Source: Streptomyces roseofulvus
Lineage (GTDB): Bacteria > Actinomycetota > Actinomycetes > Streptomycetales > Streptomycetaceae
NCBI RefSeq assembly: GCF_039534915.1
Contig: NZ_BAAAWE010000001.1
Location: 2,976,001 to 3,040,000 of the forward strand
Direction: 5' to 3'
Length of the DNA stretch: 64,000 nucleotides
In this document: positions 32,878-42,157 of the stretch, in pieces
Layout: each line of letters starts with the position of its first letter
Numbering within the stretch: the stretch's first letter is position 1
The notes under the pieces: model-generated
Seen by the model: only the letters and a program-made list of their open reading frames with translations
What the model was told of the DNA's origin: nothing
Databases searched by the model: none
Position numbers and translations under genes: made by a program

Positions 32878-33189
32878 GGACAACTCCCCGTTTCGGTGAG
32901 GACCTTGCGCCGGGCACGGAAACCCGCCGGGAGCGGCGGGAGCCGCGCCCGGCTCCTGCGACTGTGACGAACGGGGGGCGCGCGCGGACCCCGCGAAGGG
33001 GTTGCGGATGGATCTCGATGTGGCAACGACCGGCGGATCGGGAAGGGATGGGCGACGGGCCGGGAGCGAAGAGTGAGCCGGATCGGGGGGTGATGGCATG
33101 GAGACGCCAGGTTTGTCCACAGGGCTTGTCACCGTGCGGAGTCGCATGCGTACATGGAGTGGACATCGATCGGGCGGGGGTGGTCAGCG
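32878..33189. other. 312-bp gap between divergent vWA and HTH genes
   Basis: No gene is supported here. In the vWA leader on the minus strand, CCCGCCG (32923-32929) and CGGCGGG (32934-32940) form a 7-bp hairpin. The half near the HTH gene is AT-richer and probably carries that gene's promoter, but no convincing -35/-10 pair was found. Confidence 0.4.
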
Positions 33190-33906
33190 GTGGCAGAGAG
33201 CGCGGGCTCCGTGGTGCTCGCCCGTTCGGCGATGAACCGGGCCGCGACCGAGGGACAGCGGCCCGCGGGGCGCCCGGTCCGGGGAGCGCGGCGGATCAGC
33301 GCGGCGCTCGCCGGGCTGGCCGCCTCGACCCGGCACGAGCTGCTGACCTTCGACGATCCGGTGGCCTCGGCGGACCGTGCGATCCCCGAGCCGTTCCTGG
33401 AGCTGGCGGGAGCGTGCATGCGCGCGGCGGCGGAGCGGGCCGGGGAGGTGCGGCGGATCGTGCCGCGGCACGCGCTGCCCCGGCTGGGGGACGGGCCGTG
33501 GATACCGGGGCGGGCGCGGTTCGCCGACGCCATCCCGTTCAAGCTGATCGTGGTGGACCGGACGGTCGCGGCGGTCCCGCTCGACCTCGAGCTGCTCTAC
33601 AACGGGCTGCTGCTGATCCGGGACCCGGTGGTGGTGCAGGCCCTGGTGCGGGCCCATCAGGCCTGCTGGACGGTGGCCGAGGAGCTGAGCCACATCCCGC
33701 CGCCGCGGCCTTCGGGCGGGCCGCCGGAACAACTGCGGCCGGTCCTGGAGGCGCTCCTCTCGGGGCTGACGGACGAGACGGCCGCGGCCCGGCTCGGCAT
33801 GTCGGCGCGGACGTACAGCCGGCGGGTGGGCGAGCTGATGGCGGCCCTGGGGACGACGAGCCGCTTCCGCGCGGGCGCGGAAGCGGCTCGGAGGGGGTGG
33901 TTGTGA
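33190..33906 (+). CDS. Helix-turn-helix regulator (LuxR-like C-terminus)
   Basis: About 238 residues. The N-terminal two-thirds resemble the TrmB/phospholipase-D-like effector part of Streptomyces LuxR regulators (TRHELLTFDDP; FADAIPFKLIVVDRTVAAVPLD; LLIRDPVVVQALVRAH). The C-terminal LuxR-type HTH reads LEALLSGLTDETAAARLGMSARTYSRRVGELMAALGTTSRF. GTG 33190 follows GGGGGTGG; ATG 33154 is an alternative without RBS. It is convergent with the ABC permease gene; target unknown. Confidence 0.78.
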   Translation: MAESAGSVVLARSAMNRAATEGQRPAGRPVRGARRISAALAGLAASTRHELLTFDDPVASADRAIPEPFLELAGACMRAAAERAGEVRRIVPRHALPRLGDGPWIPGRARFADAIPFKLIVVDRTVAAVPLDLELLYNGLLLIRDPVVVQALVRAHQACWTVAEELSHIPPPRPSGGPPEQLRPVLEALLSGLTDETAAARLGMSARTYSRRVGELMAALGTTSRFRAGAEAARRGWL

Positions 33907-33927
33907 GACCACCGGCCGGGTCCGGTC

Positions 33928-34809
33928 TCAGGACACGATGTCCTTGCGGGCGAAGCCGCGGAAGGCGAGCGCGAAGAGGACCAGGGCGTAGGTGACGGAG
34001 ATCGCCGCGCCCTGCGCCATCCCGCCCCACTCCAGCCGGGGCTGGAGGGCGTCGATCCAGGCGAACTGCCAGTGCGCGGGCAGGAAGTCGCGCCAGTCGC
34101 CCAGTGCCGTGATCGCGTCCAGGACGTTGCCGACGATGGTCAGGCCGACGGCACCGCCGACCGCGCCGAGCGGGGCGTCGGTGCGGGTCGAGAGCCAGAA
34201 GGCAAGCCCCGCGGTGACCAGTTGGGAGACCAGGACGAAGGAGGTGGCGATGAGCAGCCGGACGACGGAATCCCCCGCCGGGAGCGAGCCGCCGGTGGGC
34301 AGCTGGAGCGGGCCCCAGCCGTAGGCGACCGTCCCGACGGCGAGGGCCAGCAGCGGGAGGAGGAAGAGCGCCGCGGTGCTGTAGCCGAGCGCGACCGTCA
34401 GCTTGGCGGCGAGCAGCCGGGAGCGCGGCACGGGAGCGGCCAGCAGATAGCGGAGCGAGGACCAGCCGGCCTCGGAGGCGACGGTGTCGCCGCAGAAGAG
34501 CGCCACGGGGATGACGAGGAGGAAACCGGCCGAGACGAAGAGGCAGGTCGCCGCGAAGTTGGCGCCCGAGGCGGTCGCCGTGTCGATCAGGGTGATCCGG
34601 CCGCCGCGGTCGTCGGCGTCGGGGCCGCCGATGGCGAAGGCGACGATCAGGACGAAGGGCAGGGCGGCGATCACCCCGGCCATCACCAGGGTGCGGCGGC
34701 GCTTCCACTGGCGCAGCGCCTCGACCCGCAGCGGCAGGGTGCGCCCGGGCCGGTAGCCGGGGGCGAGGGCCTCGGGGCCGGGGCCGGGGCCGGTGGCCGT
34801 CGCGGTCAT
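33928..34809 (-). CDS. ABC transporter permease
   Basis: A 293-residue permease of the ABC-2 type with about six helices (LVMAGVIAALPFVLIVAFAIGG; GFLLVIPVALFCGDTVASEA; ALGYSTAALFLLPLLALAVGTVAYG; AISVTYALVLFALAFRGFARKD). Its start overlaps the stop of the hydrolase-ATPase fusion gene by four bases, so they form one transporter. The substrate is unknown, possibly a peptide or drug linked to the fused hydrolase. Confidence 0.88.
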   Translation of the reverse strand: MTATATGPGPGPEALAPGYRPGRTLPLRVEALRQWKRRRTLVMAGVIAALPFVLIVAFAIGGPDADDRGGRITLIDTATASGANFAATCLFVSAGFLLVIPVALFCGDTVASEAGWSSLRYLLAAPVPRSRLLAAKLTVALGYSTAALFLLPLLALAVGTVAYGWGPLQLPTGGSLPAGDSVVRLLIATSFVLVSQLVTAGLAFWLSTRTDAPLGAVGGAVGLTIVGNVLDAITALGDWRDFLPAHWQFAWIDALQPRLEWGGMAQGAAISVTYALVLFALAFRGFARKDIVS

Positions 34810-37451
34810 GCGGAACCTCCGATCAGGGTGAGGAACGCGTCCTCCAGGCGGCGGTGCGGGCCGACGCCGGTCAGCGGGACGTCCAGCCGGACGAGTTCGC
34901 CGATCAGCGCGGTCGTGTCGGCGGCGGCGCCGTCGGGGGCGTCGAGGCGGACCAGGAGGCCGTCGTCGGCGCGGACCGCCGAGCCGACGCCGGGCAGGGC
35001 GGCGATCTTCTCGACGAGCGCGTCGGGGACGGGGGCGCCCAGGGAGACGAGGAGGGAGTCGCCGGCGCCGGTGATCTCGGCGACCGGGCCGGCCTGGACG
35101 AGCTGTCCGCGGTCCATGACGACCAGGTGGGTGCAGGACTGCTCGACCTCCGCGAGGAGGTGGCTGGAGACGATGACGGTACGGCCGCCGGCGGCGTACC
35201 GGATCATCACCTCCCGCATCTCGCGGATCTGCGGCGGGTCGAGGCCGTTGGTGGGCTCGTCGAGGATGAGGAGGTCGGGCAGGCCGAGCATGGCCTGGGC
35301 GATGGCGAGGCGCTGCCGCATGCCCTGCGAGTAGGTGCGGACGGCCCGTTCGAGGGCGCCGCCGAGGTTGGCGATGCGCAGGGCCTCGTCCAGGTGGGCG
35401 TCCTCGGCGGGGCGGCCGGTGGCCTTCCAGTACAGCTCCAGGTTCTCCCGGCCGGTGAGGTGCGGCAGGAAGCCGGCGCCCTCGACGAAGGAGCCGACCC
35501 GGGAGAGGACCGGGGCGCCGGGGCGGATCGCCTGGCCGAAGACGCGGATCTCGCCCTCGTCGGGGGTGATCAGGCCCATCAGCATGCGCAGGGTGGTGGT
35601 CTTCCCCGCCCCGTTGGGGCCGAGGAGGCCGAGGACCTGGCCCTGTTCGACCCGGAAGGAGAGTTCGCGGACCGAGTACCGCTCGCCGCCCTTGTACTTC
35701 TTCGACAGGCCGGTGATCTGGAGGGGCACGGAGGCCAGTGCCGGGTCCGGGGCCGGGGTCGCCGTGCGGCGGCGGGCGGTCAGCAGGAGCGCCGCGGCGA
35801 CGGCGAGGCCGGCGAGCGGCAGGCCCCACACCCACCACGGCAGGGCGGCGGCCTGGGTGGTGACGGCGGGGGCGGTGGGCACCGTGAGGGGGCCCTCGAC
35901 GGCGACGGTGTAGCCGGCGGTGGTGACCGGGGAGGCGTAGCCGAGGTCGGTGGCCGAGACGACCAGGCGCAGCCGGTGGCCGGCCTCCACCTCGTGGTCG
36001 ATCGCGGGCAGGGTGAGGGTGACCGGCCGGCCCTGGGCGGCGTCCTCGACCCGGACCGGGGCGACGAGCTGCGCGGGCAGCACCTGCTGACGTCCGTCGG
36101 GCCCGACGTCGTACACCTTGGCGAAGAGGACGGCGGAGCCGTCGGCGGCCGTGGAGGTGACCTTGACGCGGACGGTCGGGGTGCCGGTGACGCGGAGCGG
36201 CTCGGTCTGCGGGGCCGCGTCGAAGCGGGCGTGCTGGCCGGGGAAGTCGAGGGCGATGCCGACGCCGAGGGAGGAGGAGAGGCCGGAGAGGCCGCCGCCG
36301 AGGCCGGGGACGGCGGAGACGGCGGGCGGGGCCGCGCCGGCCGGGTTGGTGAAGCGCTGCGGCGGTCCGGCCAGGGTGAGTGCGCGGGTGCCGGCGGTCA
36401 GGCCCGGGTAGCGGTCGGCGGTGGCGGCGCGGAGGGTGGCGCGGCCGTCGGTGGAGTCGACGCCGCCGGTGCGGCTGACCCGGAAGGCGGGGCCGGTGTC
36501 GACGGAGGCGTCCCGCTTCAGCCAGCGGTCGAACCAGGCGCCGACGCGGTCCTCGACCCGGCCGGTCTCGCGGTCGCCGCCGTCGTGGCCGCCCGCGGCC
36601 CAGTCGACGGCGACGGGGGCGCCGTTGGCGGCGACGGCGCGGGCCATGGCGTCGGACTGGTCGAGGGTGAAGAGGGAGTCGGTCTGGCCCTGGACGATGA
36701 GGGTGGGGACCTTGATGCGGTCGCCGACGGCGGAGGGGCTGCGGGCCTCCAGGAGGGCGCGGGCGGCGGCGTCCGGCCGGCCGGAGACGGCGACGCGCTC
36801 CCTCAGGGCGCAGATCTCGGGGGCGAAGCGGCCGCAGGCGTCGCTCCCGGGGCCGGTGCCCATCGAGAAGAGGATCCCGGACCACAGCTTCTTGTAGACG
36901 CCCTGGGGGAAGAGGGCGTCGGCCAGGTTCCAGTAGGTGATCTCGGGGGCGATCGCGTCGACGCGGGGGTCGTGGCCGGCCGCGAGGAGGGAGACGGCAC
37001 CGCCGTAGGAGGCGCCGGAGACGCCGACGCGCGGGTCGCCGGGCTTGTCGAGGAGGACCTCGGGGCGGGCGGCGAGCCAGTCGACGAGCTTCCGGACGTC
37101 CCGGACCTCGTGCTCGGGGTCGTTGAGGCCGATCTTCCCGCCGGAGGCGCCGAAGCCGCGGGCGGACCAGGTGAGGACCGCGTAGCCGTCGCGGGCGAGC
37201 CGTTCGGCCTGCGGGCGGACGTCGTCCTTGGAGCCGCCGAAGCCGTGGGCGAGCAGCACGGCGGGGCGGCGGCCGGTGCCGGCGCCGGTGAAGTACGAGG
37301 TGTCGATCCGCACCCCGTCGAGATCGAGGGCCCGGTCCTCGCGCTGCACGGGCGGTGGTTCGTCCAGGGCGACGGCGGTCCAGGTGCCGGCGCCCGCGAG
37401 GACGGTGAGGACGGCGGTCACCGCGGCCCACCGGGGAAGTCGGAGTCGCAT
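34806..37451 (-). CDS. Exported CocE/X-Pro peptidase-like hydrolase fused to ABC ATPase
   Basis: An 881-residue fusion. An N-terminal helix (about 8-28) exports an alpha/beta hydrolase (about 45-320) with lid and nucleophile elbow GVSGASYGGAVS and a likely His near AAGGHDGG. A jelly-roll domain as in X-Pro dipeptidyl peptidases/cocaine esterase follows (330-550). A second helix WWVWGLPLAGLAVAAALLL returns to the cytosol. A full ABC ATPase follows: Walker A GPNGAGKTTT, signature YSQGMRQRLA, Walker B LLILDEPTNGLDP. One polypeptide could thus couple outside hydrolysis with transport through the overlapping permease. No sign of frameshift at the junction. Confidence 0.9.
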   Translation of the reverse strand: MRLRLPRWAAVTAVLTVLAGAGTWTAVALDEPPPVQREDRALDLDGVRIDTSYFTGAGTGRRPAVLLAHGFGGSKDDVRPQAERLARDGYAVLTWSARGFGASGGKIGLNDPEHEVRDVRKLVDWLAARPEVLLDKPGDPRVGVSGASYGGAVSLLAAGHDPRVDAIAPEITYWNLADALFPQGVYKKLWSGILFSMGTGPGSDACGRFAPEICALRERVAVSGRPDAAARALLEARSPSAVGDRIKVPTLIVQGQTDSLFTLDQSDAMARAVAANGAPVAVDWAAGGHDGGDRETGRVEDRVGAWFDRWLKRDASVDTGPAFRVSRTGGVDSTDGRATLRAATADRYPGLTAGTRALTLAGPPQRFTNPAGAAPPAVSAVPGLGGGLSGLSSSLGVGIALDFPGQHARFDAAPQTEPLRVTGTPTVRVKVTSTAADGSAVLFAKVYDVGPDGRQQVLPAQLVAPVRVEDAAQGRPVTLTLPAIDHEVEAGHRLRLVVSATDLGYASPVTTAGYTVAVEGPLTVPTAPAVTTQAAALPWWVWGLPLAGLAVAAALLLTARRRTATPAPDPALASVPLQITGLSKKYKGGERYSVRELSFRVEQGQVLGLLGPNGAGKTTTLRMLMGLITPDEGEIRVFGQAIRPGAPVLSRVGSFVEGAGFLPHLTGRENLELYWKATGRPAEDAHLDEALRIANLGGALERAVRTYSQGMRQRLAIAQAMLGLPDLLILDEPTNGLDPPQIREMREVMIRYAAGGRTVIVSSHLLAEVEQSCTHLVVMDRGQLVQAGPVAEITGAGDSLLVSLGAPVPDALVEKIAALPGVGSAVRADDGLLVRLDAPDGAAADTTALIGELVRLDVPLTGVGPHRRLEDAFLTLIGGSA

Positions 37452-37642
37452 ACCCCCGAGCCTAGGCGGGCCGCCTGTGCACGGGCGGCCTCCTGGAGTC
37501 GTACGCCGTACGGTCCGCGTACAGCGGTCGCGGTACGCCCGGGACGGCCGAACGGCTCCACTCGATCGCGCCTCCCGGCGTGCGGCGGGCCGGAAGGTGC
37601 CGAAGAGTCGTGGCGAGTCAACCCCCACTCGAAGGAGAGAAC

Positions 37643-37819
37643 ATGCTTCGGCGCATCTCGATCGCTCTGGCCGGTCTGCTCGCGGTCGGCTTCATCGCCG
37701 CCTCCCCCGCCGCCGCGCACGCCGGTGACGTGGACGGCTGCTGGTTCAGCGCGGTCGAAGCCTCGGCGGGCAGTGTCCACGTGTCGGACTTCGAGGCCAC
37801 CTGCTGGCACGTGGGCTGA
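37643..37819 (+). CDS. Small secreted peptide with two CW motifs
   Basis: A 58-residue precursor. A clear Sec signal peptide (MLRRISIALAGLLAVGFIAA, cleavage probably after AHA near residue 26) leaves about 32 residues: GDVDGCWFSAVEASAG followed by ...EATCWHVG. The two Cys, each followed by Trp, could form one disulfide loop. An AAGGAG-type RBS (GAAGGAGAGA) sits at ideal spacing and a very strong terminator follows, so it is a genuine small gene. No known family recognised. Confidence 0.78.
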   Translation: MLRRISIALAGLLAVGFIAASPAAAHAGDVDGCWFSAVEASAGSVHVSDFEATCWHVG

Positions 37820-37831
37820 TCCCGGCACGTT

Positions 37832-37870
37832 CGACGGCCCCCGGTGCGGAGTGCGCACCGGGGGCCGTCG
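37832..37870. terminator. Bidirectional terminator between secreted peptide and iolA
   Basis: Perfect 17-bp arms CGACGGCCCCCGGTGCG (37832-37848) and its complement (37854-37870) enclose loop GAGTG. It lies between convergent genes and should stop both transcripts. Confidence 0.88.
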
Positions 37871-37886
37871 TACGACCTGTGAGGGG

Positions 37887-39389
37887 TCAGTGGTTGCGGG
37901 GGAAGCCCAGGTCCACGCCGGCGGGGGCGTCGGCCGGGTCGGGCCAGCGGGTGGTGACGACCTTGCCGCGGGTGTAGAAGTGCACGCCGTCGTTGCCGTA
38001 GATGTGGTGGTCCCCGAAGAGCGAGTCCTTCCAGCCGCCGAAGGAGTGGTAGCCCACCGGCACCGGGATCGGCACGTTGACGCCGACCATGCCGGCCTCG
38101 ACCTCCAGCTGGAAGCGGCGGGCGGCGCCGCCGTCGCGGGTGAAGATCGCGGTGCCGTTGCCGAACTTCGAGGCATTGATGAGGGCGAGGCCCTCCTCGT
38201 ACGTCTCGGCGCGCAGCACGCAGAGGACCGGGCCGAAGATCTCGTCCTGGTAGGCCTTGGCGGTGGTGGGCACGTGGTCGAGGAGGGAGAGGCCGATCCA
38301 GTGGCCGTTCTCGTGGCCCTCGACGGTGTACCCGGTGCCGTCGAGGACGACCGTGCAGCCCTCGGCCTCGGCGCCGGTGACGTAGGAGGCGACCTTGTCG
38401 CGGTGGGCGGCCGTGATGAGCGGGCCCATCTCGGAGGTCGGGTCGGTGCCGGGGCCGATCTTGATCTTCTCGGCGCGCTCGCGGATCTTCTCGACCAGCT
38501 CGTCGCCGATGGCGCCGACGGCGACGACGGCGGAGATGGCCATGCAGCGCTCGCCGGCGGAGCCGTAGGCGGCGGAGACGGCGGCGTCGGCGGCGGCGTC
38601 GAGGTCGGCGTCCGGGAGGACCAGCATGTGGTTCTTGGCGCCGCCGAGCGCCTGGACGCGCTTGCCGTTCGCGGAGGCGGTGGTGTGGATGTGCCGGGCG
38701 ATCGGGGTCGAGCCGACGAAGGAGATCGCGGCGACGTCCGGGTGCTCCAGGAGGCGGTCGACGGCGACCTTGTCACCGTGCAGGACGTTGAAGACGCCGT
38801 CCGGCAGGCCGGCCTCGGCGAGCAGCTCGGCGATCTTCAGGGACGGCGAGGGGTCCTTCTCGCTCGGCTTGAGGACGAAGGTGTTGCCGGTCGCGATGGC
38901 GATCGGGAACATCCACATCGGCACCATGGCCGGGAAGTTGAAGGGCGTGATGCCGGCGACGACGCCGACGGGCTGGCGGATCGAGGCGACGTCGACCCGG
39001 TTGGAGACCTGGGTGGACAGCTCGCCCTTGAGCTGGGTGGTGATGCCGCAGGCCAGGTCGACGATCTCCAGGCCGCGGGCGACCTCGCCGAGGGCGTCGG
39101 AGTGGACCTTGCCGTGCTCGGCGACGATCAGCTCGGCGATCGCGTCGCGGTTGGCGTCGAGCAGCGCGCGGAACGCGAAGAGGACGGTGGTGCGCTGGGC
39201 CAGCGAGGAGGTGCCCCAGGTGGCGAAGGCGTCCTTCGCGGCGGCGACGGCCGCGTCGACCTCCTCCACCGAGGCGAGGGCGACCTGGGTGGTGACGGCA
39301 CCGGTGGCCGGGTCGGTGACCGGGCCCCAGTTGCCCGACGTGCCCTCGACGGTCTTGCCACCGATCCAGTGGTGGACGCTCTTCGTCAT
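37887..39389 (-). CDS. iolA: Methylmalonate-semialdehyde dehydrogenase (iolA/mmsA)
   Basis: A 500-residue CoA-acylating aldehyde dehydrogenase. The catalytic Cys is in YGSAGERCMAIS, the NAD-binding region in GITPFNFPAMVPMWMFPIA and FVGSTPIARHI. It converts malonate or methylmalonate semialdehyde to acetyl- or propionyl-CoA, the last step of inositol (and valine) catabolism. It is last in the iolC-iolB-iolD-iolA order, 23 bp after iolD, supporting the inositol role. Confidence 0.94.
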   Translation of the reverse strand: MTKSVHHWIGGKTVEGTSGNWGPVTDPATGAVTTQVALASVEEVDAAVAAAKDAFATWGTSSLAQRTTVLFAFRALLDANRDAIAELIVAEHGKVHSDALGEVARGLEIVDLACGITTQLKGELSTQVSNRVDVASIRQPVGVVAGITPFNFPAMVPMWMFPIAIATGNTFVLKPSEKDPSPSLKIAELLAEAGLPDGVFNVLHGDKVAVDRLLEHPDVAAISFVGSTPIARHIHTTASANGKRVQALGGAKNHMLVLPDADLDAAADAAVSAAYGSAGERCMAISAVVAVGAIGDELVEKIRERAEKIKIGPGTDPTSEMGPLITAAHRDKVASYVTGAEAEGCTVVLDGTGYTVEGHENGHWIGLSLLDHVPTTAKAYQDEIFGPVLCVLRAETYEEGLALINASKFGNGTAIFTRDGGAARRFQLEVEAGMVGVNVPIPVPVGYHSFGGWKDSLFGDHHIYGNDGVHFYTRGKVVTTRWPDPADAPAGVDLGFPRNH

Positions 39390-39412
39390 GACGTGTTACT
39401 CCTTCGGGGCCT

Positions 39413-41275
39413 TCAGAGATGGCGGCGTCGGGCGGTGACGTGCCGGTCGTACTCCTCGCGGGCCTTGACCGCCGACGGGCGGGTCGAGATCTCGGCCACG
39501 GGCACATCCCACCACGCCTGGGCCGGGGGCGGGCCCGACACACTGTCTGCCGTTTCGGTCTCGACGTAGACACATGTGGGATCCGTGGCGGCCCGGGCAT
39601 CGGCGAGGGCTTCCCGCAGGTCACGGATGGTGCGGGGGCGCAGCACGCGCATCCCGAGGGAGGCCGCGTTGGCCCCGAGGTCGACGGGGAGCGGGGGGCC
39701 GGTGAAGCCTCCGTCGGCGGCCCGCCGCCGGTAGTCGGTGCCGTACCGCTCGGCGCCGACGGCCTCGGAGAGGCCGCCGATGGAGGCGTAGCCGTGGTTC
39801 TGGAGGATCACCAGCTTCAGCGGGAGGCGTTCCTGTACGGCGGTGACGATCTCGGTGGGATTCATCAGGTACGTGCCGTCGCCGACGAGTGCCCAGACGG
39901 GCCGGCCGGGGGCGGCGAGGAGGACGCCGATGGCGGCGGGGATCTCGTAGCCCATGCAGGAGTAGCCGTACTCGACGTGGTACTGGTCGCGGGAACGGGT
40001 CCGCCAGAGCTTGTGGAGGTCGCCGGGGAGCGAACCGGCGGCGTTGATCAGGATGTCGGTGGCGTCGACCAGGGTGTCGAGCACGCCGAGGACCTGGGTC
40101 TGGGTGGGGAGGGCGTCCTCGTCGGGGGCGGCGTAGGCGGCGGTGACGCGGGCCTCCCAGCGCAGCTTCTCCTCGGCGTACTCGTGGACGTAGGGGGCGG
40201 GCACGTGGTGCGGGTCGAGGAGCGCGTGGAGCTGTTCGAGCCCCTCGCGGGCGTCCGCGACGAGCGGCAGGGCGTTCTGTTTGTGCGCGTCGAAGGCGGC
40301 GGTGTTGAGGTTGACGAAGCGGGCGGAGGGGTGGCCGAAGAGGGTCCCGGAGGCGGTGGTGAAGTCGGTCCAGCGGGTGCCGACGCCGAGGACGACGTCG
40401 GCGGTGCGGGCCAGGTGGTCGGCGACGGCGGTGCCGGTGTGGCCGACGGCCCCGACGTCCTGGGGATGGCCGTGGGGCAGGGCGCCCTTGCCGGCCTGGG
40501 TGGCGGCGACGGGGATGCCGGTGAGCGAGGCGAGCTCGGCGAGGGCGTCCTCGGCGCCGCTGTGCCGGACGCCGCCGCCGGCGACGATCAGCGGGCGGGC
40601 GGCTCCGGCGATCGCGGCGGCGGCCGCGTCGAGTTCGGCCTCGTCGGGCGAGGTCCGGCGGATCCGCCAGGTCCGCTCGGCGAAGAACCGCTCGGGCCAG
40701 TCGTACGCCTCGGCCTGCACGTCCTGCGGGAGGGCGAGGGTGACGGCGCCGGTGGCGGCCGGGTCGGCGAGGACCCGCATGGCCTCCAGGGCGGCCGGGA
40801 TCAGGGCCTCGGGGCGGACGATCCGGTCGAAGTAGCGGGAGACGGGCCGCAGGCAGTCGTTGACGGAGACGTCGCCGGCGTACGGCACCTGCAGCTGCTG
40901 GAGGACGGGGTCGGCGGGGCGGCCGGCGAAGGTGTCGCCGGGCAGGAGCAGGACCGGCAGGTGGTTGATGGTGGCGAGGGCGGCGCCGGTGACGAGGTTG
41001 GTGGCGCCGGGGCCGATGGAGGTGGTGACGGCGTGCGCGGAGAGCCGGTTCGACTGGCGGGCGTAGCCGACGGCGGCGTGCACCATGGCCTGTTCGTTGC
41101 GGCCCTGGTGGAAGGGCATGCCGTCTTCCTCGATCAGCGCCTGGCCGATCCCGGCGACGTTGCCGTGGCCGAAGATGCCCCAGGTGGCGGCGATCAGCCG
41201 GTGCCGTTCGCCGTCGCGCTCGGTGTACTGGGCGGCGAGGAAGCGGACGAGCGCCTGGGCCACGGTGAGCCTCAT
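39413..41275 (-). CDS. iolD: 3D-trihydroxycyclohexane-1,2-dione hydrolase (IolD)
   Basis: A 620-residue thiamine-diphosphate enzyme that opens the inositol ring at the diketone stage. The cofactor Glu lies in FHQGRNEQAMVHAAVGYAR, and the ThDP/Mg motif is GDGTYLMNPTEIVTAVQERLPLKLVILQN. A central nucleotide-like domain covers about 190-330. Its start overlaps the iolB stop (ATGA), showing translational coupling. Confidence 0.95.
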   Translation of the reverse strand: MRLTVAQALVRFLAAQYTERDGERHRLIAATWGIFGHGNVAGIGQALIEEDGMPFHQGRNEQAMVHAAVGYARQSNRLSAHAVTTSIGPGATNLVTGAALATINHLPVLLLPGDTFAGRPADPVLQQLQVPYAGDVSVNDCLRPVSRYFDRIVRPEALIPAALEAMRVLADPAATGAVTLALPQDVQAEAYDWPERFFAERTWRIRRTSPDEAELDAAAAAIAGAARPLIVAGGGVRHSGAEDALAELASLTGIPVAATQAGKGALPHGHPQDVGAVGHTGTAVADHLARTADVVLGVGTRWTDFTTASGTLFGHPSARFVNLNTAAFDAHKQNALPLVADAREGLEQLHALLDPHHVPAPYVHEYAEEKLRWEARVTAAYAAPDEDALPTQTQVLGVLDTLVDATDILINAAGSLPGDLHKLWRTRSRDQYHVEYGYSCMGYEIPAAIGVLLAAPGRPVWALVGDGTYLMNPTEIVTAVQERLPLKLVILQNHGYASIGGLSEAVGAERYGTDYRRRAADGGFTGPPLPVDLGANAASLGMRVLRPRTIRDLREALADARAATDPTCVYVETETADSVSGPPPAQAWWDVPVAEISTRPSAVKAREEYDRHVTARRRHL

Positions 41276-42087
41276 GCGTATCCCTCCGTGTGGTCCGGGT
41301 GGAAGCTGATCTTCCATGCCCGTTCGGGGCCGGGGCCCGCCATGACGTTGAGGTAGTAGAGGTCGTGGCCCGGCTGGGCGATCGAGGGGCCGTGCCAGCC
41401 GTCGGGGACCAGGACGGCGTCGCCGTGCCGGACCTCGGCGAGGAGGTCGGCACCGCCGGCCCGCGAGGGCGAGATCCGCTGGTAGGCGTAGCCGCGCGGG
41501 TCCGCGATCTCGTAGTAGTAGATCTCCTCCAGGACGGACTCGGTCCCGGGGCGGTGCTCGTCGTGCTTGTGCGGCGGGTACGAGGACCAGTGCCCACCGG
41601 GGGTGATCACCTCGACGGCGATCAGCCGGTCGCAGGGGAAGGCGTCGGCGGAGGCGAAGTTCCGTACCCGGCGGGCGCGGTCACCGCTCCCGCGGTCCTC
41701 CACGGGAACCTCCGGCGCGGGGCCGTAGCGGGCGGGGAGTCGTCGCTCGCAGTTCGCTCCTGCCAAAGCGAAGCGGCCTCCCGCGCCGGAGGCGATCTGG
41801 GCGTGGGCGTCGCGCGGTACGTAGACGAAGTCGGTCACGGAGGCGAACACGTCGGTGCGGCCCCCGAGTTCGAAGAGCTCCCCGTCGACGCGCACGGTAC
41901 CGCTCCCGGCGAGGGGAAGCACCACCCATTCGGCATCCGCGCTGTCGAAGACGTGGCTCGCGCCGGGTGGCAGGTCGAGGACGCGGAGGGCGGAACGGCT
42001 CCACCCGGCCCTCCCGGGGTCGATGTCCAGGGCGTACGGCCCCCGCGCGGCGGTCCCGGCGGGGAGGTGGAGGCGGCGGCTGGTCAC
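41272..42087 (-). CDS. iolB: 5-deoxy-glucuronate isomerase (IolB)
   Basis: A 271-residue cupin-fold isomerase acting on the IolD product. Two cupin halves are seen; metal ligands are expected in SSYPPHKHDEH with Glu in EEIYYYEI and a final His in GWHGPS. GTG 42087 is preceded by AAGGAC. It lies between iolC and iolD in the operon. Confidence 0.93.
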   Translation of the reverse strand: MTSRRLHLPAGTAARGPYALDIDPGRAGWSRSALRVLDLPPGASHVFDSADAEWVVLPLAGSGTVRVDGELFELGGRTDVFASVTDFVYVPRDAHAQIASGAGGRFALAGANCERRLPARYGPAPEVPVEDRGSGDRARRVRNFASADAFPCDRLIAVEVITPGGHWSSYPPHKHDEHRPGTESVLEEIYYYEIADPRGYAYQRISPSRAGGADLLAEVRHGDAVLVPDGWHGPSIAQPGHDLYYLNVMAGPGPERAWKISFHPDHTEGYA

Positions 42088-42157
42088 CGGCTGCGGTCCT
42101 TGGTGGTGGGGGGCGGAAGGGACGGGAGGGGCGGGGGCCGGCGGCGCCGGCCGGTGG

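Noticed and set aside
34854..39569. 1571-codon open frame on the plus strand
   Set aside because: It covers the hydrolase-ABC fusion and iolA on the other strand. Its Gly/Asp/Val-rich translation has no domains.
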